From Agroathelia rolfsii (taxonomy: Eukaryota; Basidiomycota; Agaricomycetes; Amylocorticiales; Amylocorticiaceae), in contig JABRWF010000005.1 in assembly GCA_018343915.1 (NCBI GenBank), positions 531,001 to 595,000 on the forward strand: a stretch of DNA of 64,000 nt. The letters run 5' to 3'. Made by a program: the position numbers and the translations under genes. Position 1 is the stretch's first letter. Each line of letters starts with the position of its first letter. Below are positions 58,351 to 64,000 of this stretch, piece by piece. The notes under the pieces are model-generated. The model made no database searches. It had not been told where the DNA came from and was given only the letters and a program-made list of their open reading frames with translations.

Positions 58351-60549
58351 TTAATAGTACTGCTCGCTCCAAGAGCTCGACTGGCTCGACTGGCTGGAAT
58401 GAGCTGTCGACGTTGCCTGTGCAGTCTGGGTTGACTGCGCGTATCCGCTAGTGTAAGCATAAGTGCTGTAGTAGCTCCACTGAGCATCACCAGGGTGTCC
58501 GTACTGCTCCGAGTGGCTTGACTGGCTCGAGTTGGAAGTCTTGCCAGACGATCCTTCGGAGCTGCCAGATGAGCTCGACTGGTCCGATGAGCTCGAGGCA
58601 TTCGAGGAGCTGGCATGAGAACCGTGCTTGCCGTTTCCGGTCGTCGAGCTCGACTGCGAGGACTGGTTCGAAGAGCTAGACTGGTTCTGTTGGCCGTTCT
58701 GGCCCGAGGATTCGGAGCTCGACTGCGAAGACTGGCTCGAGGAGTTGTTCTGCTGGCCGTTCTGGTTGGAAGATTGCGAGCTGGACTGAGAGGATTGGTT
58801 CGAAGAGCCGGACTGGTTCTGTTGCTGGCCGTTCGAGTTCGAGGATTGCGAGCTCGACTGCGAGGATTGGCTCCACGAGCCGGAGGATGCGCCCTGCGGG
58901 CTGGAAGGTCCTGAAGAGGAACCGGACATGGAGACAGAGCCGGAACCAGAGCTGGAGGATGGGCTTGAGGATGAAGGAGAGTCAGATGGTGAGCCTTGGT
59001 TGTTAGAGGGGCCTGAAGGTCCAGCAGGGCCTGAGTCAGATGGGCCGGACGATGAAGGAGAGCCAGATGGCGAGCCCTGCGGGCCAGAGGGGCTCGAGTC
59101 AGATGGACCGGATGGCGAAGGAGAGCCGGATGGTGGGCCTTGTGGCCCAGAGGGACTTGAGGGGCTCGAATCAGATGGACCGGACGGCGAAGGAGAGCCA
59201 GATGGCGAGCCCTGCGGGCCAGAGGGGCTTGAGTCAGATGGGCCGGATGGCGAAGGAGAGCCGGATGGTGGGCCTTGTGGCCCAGAGGGACTCGAGGGGC
59301 TCGAATCAGATGGACCGGACGGCGAAGGAGAGCCAGATGGCGAGCCCTGTGGGCCTGAGGGACTGGAGTCGGATGGACTGGATGGCGAAGGAGAGCCAGA
59401 TGGTGAGCCCTGCGGGCCAGAGGGGCTTGAAGGTCCGGAAGGGCCTGAGTCAGATGGACTGGACGACGAAGGGGGGCCAGATGGCGAGCCATGTGGGCCA
59501 GAGGGGCTGGAGTTAGATGGGCTGGGTGACGAAGGCGAAGGCGAGCCAGATTGATTGTCAGGAGTGGGAGCCGGTGTGCTCTCGGGGGATGATGCTTCTC
59601 CTGTAGGTGTGCCAGAGTTGGCGGGCATGAGGGGATGGGAGTGACCAGGCGATTTCGGAGAAGACGAATCCGGGAAAGAGGGTGAATAACCGCCCCAAGA
59701 GACGGATTGGCTGGACTCGCTCCAGGACGAAGAATCTGTAGGTGATGGTCCATCCTGTCCAGGGCCAGATGGGCTCGAGTCTCCTGAGGGGCTCGGTAAG
59801 CCAGAACCATTGCCACCAGCGCTGACACCGGATCCGGAGATGCTGCCACCAGCACTGACACCGCCAGAGCCAGCGCTTCCGCCAGAGCCAGCGCTGCCAC
59901 TTCCGCCAGCACCACCGTTTCCACCGAGACCAGCGTTACCGCCAAGGCCACCGCTACCACCAATGCTGCCGCTGCCACTGATGCCACCGCTACCACCAAG
60001 GCCACCGTGACCACCAAGACCGCCACTTCCACCGATACCGAATCCAATGCCAAAGCCTGCACCGCCGCCAAGACCGGCGCTTCCGCCAAGACCGGCACCT
60101 CCACCAAGGCCAGCGCTTCCACCAATCCCAAATCCAACCCCGAAGCCTGCACCGCCGCCAAGTCCAGCGCCAGCACCAAGACCTGCTCCTGCGTCGAGGC
60201 CTGCACCAGCACCGAAACCGGCACCAGCATCAAGTCCAGCACCAGCACCGAAGCCAGCACCAGCATCAAGTCCAGCACCAGCACCGAAACCAGCACCAGC
60301 ATCAAGCCCAGCACCAGCTCCGAGGCCAGCTCCTGCGCCAAGTCCTGCACCAGCACTGAAGCCAGCGCCAGCGCCAAGACCGGCACCAGCATCATCACAG
60401 TCACCAAGGCCGCCGCCTAGACCGGCACCAGCCTCAAGACCAGCACCACCCCATAATGTTCGTTTGACTGGGATAGCGGAGACCGGAGTCATGTGGGACG
60501 CAGCAATGGCGACAAAGAGCAAAGAAGTAAGACGAGTAAAGTTGGTCAT
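58351..60549 (-). CDS. Secreted Gly/Ala/Ser-rich repeat protein 1 (silk-like)
   Basis: Not a recognised family. An intronless frame of 732 residues starts MTNFTRLTSLLFVAIAASHM, a signal peptide ending near SAIP, and is followed at once by a dibasic KR (VKRTLWGG), a likely Kex2 site. The mature part has blocks: GAGAGLD/F repeats, GGxGG/GSGG repeats, a long (SPSG)-type block with SSPSGPQGSPSGSPSPS units, a Ser/Gln/Asn block (SSQSSNQNGQQ), and a conserved end EQYGHPGDAQWSYYST, YAYTSGYAQSTQTAQ and SWSEQYY. No Cys in the repeats. Extracellular or wall structural role is inferred. It has a paralogue at 62502-63248. Longer ORFs in other frames here are low-complexity artefacts. Confidence 0.82.
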   Translation of the reverse strand: MTNFTRLTSLLFVAIAASHMTPVSAIPVKRTLWGGAGLEAGAGLGGGLGDCDDAGAGLGAGAGFSAGAGLGAGAGLGAGAGLDAGAGFGAGAGLDAGAGFGAGAGLDAGAGFGAGAGLDAGAGLGAGAGLGGGAGFGVGFGIGGSAGLGGGAGLGGSAGLGGGAGFGIGFGIGGSGGLGGHGGLGGSGGISGSGSIGGSGGLGGNAGLGGNGGAGGSGSAGSGGSAGSGGVSAGGSISGSGVSAGGNGSGLPSPSGDSSPSGPGQDGPSPTDSSSWSESSQSVSWGGYSPSFPDSSSPKSPGHSHPLMPANSGTPTGEASSPESTPAPTPDNQSGSPSPSSPSPSNSSPSGPHGSPSGPPSSSSPSDSGPSGPSSPSGPQGSPSGSPSPSSPSDSSPSGPQGSPSGSPSPSGPSDSSPSSPSGPQGPPSGSPSPSGPSDSSPSGPQGSPSGSPSPSGPSDSSPSSPSGPQGPPSGSPSPSGPSDSSPSGPQGSPSGSPSSSGPSDSGPAGPSGPSNNQGSPSDSPSSSSPSSSSGSGSVSMSGSSSGPSSPQGASSGSWSQSSQSSSQSSNSNGQQQNQSGSSNQSSQSSSQSSNQNGQQNNSSSQSSQSSSESSGQNGQQNQSSSSNQSSQSSSTTGNGKHGSHASSSNASSSSDQSSSSGSSEGSSGKTSNSSQSSHSEQYGHPGDAQWSYYSTYAYTSGYAQSTQTAQATSTAHSSQSSQSSSWSEQYY
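58990..59570 (-). repeat. SPSG-type tandem repeat block
   Basis: Alternating units of about 51 and 60-63 nt (for example GGTCCATCCGACTCG-type blocks on the coding strand) encode GPSDSSPSGPQGSPSGSPSP with an extra SPSS in some copies. The period is visible as repeated gccagatggcgagccc and agggactcgaggggct. Confidence 0.8.
60160..60440 (-). repeat. GAGAG tandem repeat block
   Basis: Imperfect 30-nt repeats encode GAGAGLDAGAGF. A related block in the second gene lies around 62900-63140. Confidence 0.8.
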
Positions 60550-60695
60550 GTTTCGTGAGTTAAGAGTGAATGAATGAAGAAAGATATGAGAGAATGCTAA
60601 TGGGTTGGAAGACGAATTCTGAAAAGACTGAATGCACTCGCTGAGTGATTGAGACAAGTGGTTTTGATGATGACCAGGGAGCAGAGAACGAGCGG

Positions 60696-60704
60696 CTTAT
60701 ATAG
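60696..60704 (-). promoter_or_regulatory. TATA box of repeat-protein gene 1
   Basis: Reads CTATATAAG on the minus strand, about 150 bp upstream of the start codon, and is matched at 63412-63420 in front of gene 2. Confidence 0.65.
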
Positions 60705-60873
60705 CCAGCAGAGACGATAGCATTGCAGATATGTTGTGCAGTCGAAGAGCCCATAATGTGGCCAGGAAAAATCTGGGCTGAGAGTTATGAAACCAAAAGT
60801 GCAAGACAAACAGTGAAATTACGCAGGGACCAGGATGATTGTGATTACGATGACGGTAACTGTGGCGGTCGCT

Positions 60874-60903
60874 GGTGACGGTGACGTGACTGACGTGACG
60901 TCG
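60874..60903. promoter_or_regulatory. TGACG repeat element conserved in both promoters
   Basis: Four to five TGACG/TGACGT cores in 30 bp (GGTGACGTGACTGACGTGA on the plus strand). The near-identical block is at 63571-63594. TGACGT cores are bound by bZIP factors of the CREB/ATF type; binding here is inference. Confidence 0.55.
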
Positions 60904-62501
60904 ATCCTGCTTCCGGACAACTTTCAGGGAAGCTTCTTTTCTTCCGCACCGACTGGCAAGCGCAAGGACGGCCTGGACAACTCAGAGGGTCTTTGACCTT
61001 CTTCTCATTTCATTATCTGTTTGAATGAGAGCAAATACATAACCTATCCCTATCTCACTGTTCTTCCCTCGAGCTTCCATGAATACGAATTGAATTTGAG
61101 TGCTCTTGCACCACTGGCAGTAGTCCGCTGACAATATTGCTACCAGAATAGTTTACGCGAGAGGGTCACTCAGGCTGCATTGCGGATTCAAGTTGAACCG
61201 TCGAAAGCAATTAACTTGCCGCCCTGTTCCTCTGAATATCTGTGAAATAATAACGGCGCCCCTGGCAACCTCAAATGTATGCTCCGTCGGCTTGATGCCT
61301 ATGTACCCTAGCCTAGAATAAACTTTCGTCATTCCCTGGCCCCGAAGTGCCAAGGCCTTCTCGGACAGGGTTTTTTGTCTGCATTTGAAGAATTTGATCC
61401 CACTATATCACCGAGATATATAGCCTTTTAATCTACAAACCCAGACACTTTCGACTTGTCCCAATAGTCTGTTGTGCATTTCTGCGCTTTCTTGCCGCGG
61501 TGGGATTTCTTCTTGGATCAGACAATAGCATGTCAATGGCGTCAATGTATAACTCTCTTCTCTCGACCCTTCATCTCATTAAATTAATGATGTGAATCAT
61601 ACGAAGAGTCCTCTTGAGCAGTGATCGTTAAATCCCTGAGATTGCATTTTCATCCGTCCTATCATCGCTGACTGCAAAAGAAGCAACCGACACGGTCTCA
61701 TGTCCCCTTGCATAGATACGACCGGAGTCCGCTCTCGATCGAAGCGAGACGTTCGCAGATTGAGATCAGCCCGGATACTCGGGCCTCAGGCTCTGGCTCG
61801 GGCATCATGAAGCTCGGCTTGTCAAATGTGATGAAATATTATGTCAATTCAGTAGTCCGGAATGTGCGGGATGGCGTTTGACACTTGTATGGTGTGCATC
61901 AAACTTGAAAGTTACGACAGTAAAGAGGCCTTGAGCAGCTCTAGGAAACACGGCGATCAAGATTTCGTCTGATTTTGTAAGTGACGTTCGAACCGCCTAA
62001 GTCCTTAATTTATAGTTAGGTTATTGCTGATGAAATACCTGAATAAGGTAGTACTCTACCTCTCATCTTCCTGTTTGTGAAACTTCGCATGAGTCGATTT
62101 TTCAAATACAGTTTCTTCGTGCAGTAGTCATTCTTATTTTCTAAGGTTGGGTAACTTGAAGGTCTTACCATAAGCTATTGGATATGCAGGAATAGCTGGT
62201 TTCGATAATTATTCCTGGTCTTCAGACTCTCGGTTTGGTTCCACAATTGTTGTACATTATCACAGGTGGGTCGACAGATGGGCGGGTATACTACTACCTA
62301 TACGTAACAACAATTTACAGGCGTGATTCAGCTCGAAAGAAATCAGAAACGCTCGAGTGTGTGAAGGTGAACGGTAAACGAAGAAGGTTTCCAAACATGA
62401 AATCAAAAAGAAAAGAACCGAATCGAGTAATCAACTAGCACAAAGAAAAAGAAATGATATCAAAGAACCGTATTCCAGAAAAAAAAAGCATCCCCCTTTG
62501 A

Positions 62502-63248
62502 TCAATAGTATTGGTCGCTTCCACGGGTCGCCTGGCTCGAATAAGCTGACTGGGTCGATTGCGCATACCCGCTCGTGTATGAGTAGGAGCTGTAGTAGCC
62601 CCACTGTCCCTCTCCAGGGTGTCCGTACTGCTCCGATTCGCTGGACTCGCTGGACTCGGAAGACGCGCCCGACGATCCTTCGTTGTTGCCGGACGAATTC
62701 GACCCATCCGAGTTTCCTGAGGCGCCGGCTGGGTTGCCGTAGCTGCCACTGGCGCTCATACTGGATCCGGACTCTGAGCTTCCACCAGAGCCGGCGCTGC
62801 CGCTGTCGCCGGCACCACCGTTTCCACCAGCACCACCGCTTCCGCCGAAGCCAGCACCTCCGCCAAGGCCAGCACCTCCACCAATACCGAAGCCAATTCC
62901 AAAGCCTGCACCAGCGCCGAGTCCAGCACCAGCACCGATACCAGCACCAGCGCCGATACCAGCGCCCGCATCGAGGCCGGCTCCTGCGCCGAAGCCTGCA
63001 CCAGCACCGAGGCCTGCACCAGCACCGAATTCCGCGCCAGCAGCAAGACCTGCGTCAGCGCCCAAAGCCCCGTATCCACCAAAACCGGCACCGGCATCCA
63101 GACCGGCACCAGCATCCAGGCCTGCGCCGGCCTCAAGACCGGCACCGCCATATAATGTCCGTTTAACTGGAACGACGGAGGCTGACGTCATTTGAGACGC
63201 AGCAATAGCGACAAAAATCAAAGAAGTAAGACGAGTGAAGGTGTTCAT
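62502..63248 (-). CDS. Secreted Gly/Ala/Ser-rich repeat protein 2 (paralogue)
   Basis: Intronless, 248 residues. The signal peptide MNTFTRLTSLIFVAIAASQM is almost that of gene 1, followed by VVPVKR with the same dibasic site and TLYGGAGLEAGAGLDAG. GAGAG and GIGFGIGGG repeats are followed by a Ser/Asn-rich stretch. The same C-terminal signature closes it: EQYGHPGEGQWGYYSS, YSYTSGYAQSTQS and DQYY. It lacks the long SPSG and QNGQQ blocks of gene 1, so the family varies by repeat number. Start and stop are clear. No Cys pairs or known domain. Function unknown. Confidence 0.82.
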   Translation of the reverse strand: MNTFTRLTSLIFVAIAASQMTSASVVPVKRTLYGGAGLEAGAGLDAGAGLDAGAGFGGYGALGADAGLAAGAEFGAGAGLGAGAGFGAGAGLDAGAGIGAGAGIGAGAGLGAGAGFGIGFGIGGGAGLGGGAGFGGSGGAGGNGGAGDSGSAGSGGSSESGSSMSASGSYGNPAGASGNSDGSNSSGNNEGSSGASSESSESSESEQYGHPGEGQWGYYSSYSYTSGYAQSTQSAYSSQATRGSDQYY

Positions 63249-64000
63249 TTTTCGTGAGTTATGAGTGAGTGACGGGTTTCAAGAGAGTGATAGTGGGTGT
63301 GTTGGATGTTTTTGGTTCAAAAAGAAAAGACTGATGAGGTTTGGAGCACTCGATGAGTGGTTGAGATGAGTTGCAGTGAATTGATGATGACCAAAGACCA
63401 GAGAGCAGCCAGCTTATATACCTAGCAGAATCTATGGCGTTATAGAGGCATCGTATATTTAGAGATCTCATAATGCAGTGGTTAGAATATGAAACCGAGG
63501 TCCGAATGTGTAAAACAAGATTTTTCAGGGATTACTACTATGATCATGACAGTAGTTGTGGCGGTCGTTGGTGACGGTGACGTGACTGACGTGAATGGTC
63601 GTCGTCCACGCCTTCGAATCGGAAGCAGGTAACTTTCAGGAACTTACTACCAAGAATGAAACCTCCTCTGGTATATTGCTACCAATGCAAGAAGAGTTCC
63701 CCTGCGGCTTCAAGTTGAACCCTTGAAGCAATCACCCTGTCGTCCTTTTTCTCTGAATAATCACCTCATGAATGTGAAATAATATTACCCCTGGTAATTT
63801 CAACTGTATGGTACTGGCAGCGTACTAGTGTGCTCCGCCAGCTTGATGTCTATACCCTAGACCGGAATGAATTTTCGTCATCCCCTGACTCCAGTGTAAT
63901 TTCCCAACTCAAACATGGGATTCCTGTCATCGCTCAAGTACGTTGACCTTACCACACCGCTGGCGTGTGTAGCTTTCAGACCAACACTCCCAACTTGTCT
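63249..64000. promoter_or_regulatory. Upstream region of repeat-protein gene 2
   Basis: Holds the TATA box (63412-63420 on the minus strand) and TGACG block (63571-63594) also found before gene 1, plus similar blocks around 63700-63880. Nothing else before the window end. Confidence 0.6.
63571..63594. promoter_or_regulatory. TGACG repeat element before repeat-protein gene 2
   Basis: Same TGACG-rich block as at 60874-60903, about 320 bp upstream of the start codon. Confidence 0.55.

Larger units (their letters stand above)
60550..62501. promoter_or_regulatory. Promoter of repeat-protein gene 1 and spacer between the pair
   Basis: 60550-61350 is collinear with 63249-63900: a TATA box on the minus strand (60696-60704), a TGACG-rich block at 60874-60903, and AAGTTGAACC and TTCGTCAT-type blocks. 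62220-62500 is the 3' flank of gene 2. The middle (about 61400-62200) has no recognised gene. Confidence 0.6.

Noticed and set aside
58305..60407. 700-codon open frame rich in Leu/Val/Pro/His, and several 100-200-codon plus-strand frames in the same place
   Set aside because: They are alternative readings of the GAGAG and SPSG repeats, with no start context, signal peptide or domain; the frame with the signal peptide explains the DNA.

Overview
The window is a stretch of fungal nuclear chromosome, almost certainly from a mushroom-forming basidiomycete (Agaricomycetes). Nearly every gene is broken by short introns of about 45-90 nt with GT-AG borders. Both a Zn2Cys6 regulator pair and a C2-NACHT-WD40 gene of the type expanded in Agaricomycetes are present. 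The genus cannot be fixed from the sequence. I see no rRNA, tRNA, CRISPR array or intact transposon.\n\nLayout. 0-16.5 kb is a dense housekeeping block: the 3'-truncated centromere protein CENP-C/Mif2 (minus), the mRNA 3'-end factor symplekin/Pta1 (minus), V-ATPase subunit G (plus), a Zn2Cys6 transcription factor (minus), the divergent ribosomal pair P2 (minus) and uS19/Rps15 (plus), and an RCC2-like beta-propeller fused to a PHD finger (plus). 17.8-24.5 kb holds two SAGA components, TAF10 and Sgf73, on either side of a flavin monooxygenase whose DG motif is altered. 24.8-34 kb is lineage-specific: a BTB protein, an acidic STYG-repeat protein, an F-box protein and a second Zn2Cys6 factor.\n\n34-40.5 kb contains two diverged copies of a roughly 1.6-kb unit (a small single-TM protein plus its promoter) flanking an Old Yellow Enzyme whose active-site Asn and Tyr are replaced. 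41.7-49.1 kb has a secreted CE1-type esterase, two unassigned proteins (one with a TM segment) and a TMEM16/Ist2-like anoctamin. 51.2-55.8 kb is a C2-NACHT-WD40 NLR-like gene with almost identical WD repeats. It is followed by a decayed AlkB-like dioxygenase and then by a tandem pair of secreted Gly/Ala/Ser-rich, silk-like repeat proteins (58.3-63.2 kb) whose flanks and promoters are duplicated as well.\n\nMost housekeeping genes stand alone and do not form pathway clusters. The places that look young are the tandem duplications at 34-40 and 58-64 kb, the repeat-homogenised NLR gene and the AlkB pseudogene. The most unusual proteins are the RCC2-PHD fusion, the divergent OYE and the paired repeat-rich secreted proteins.
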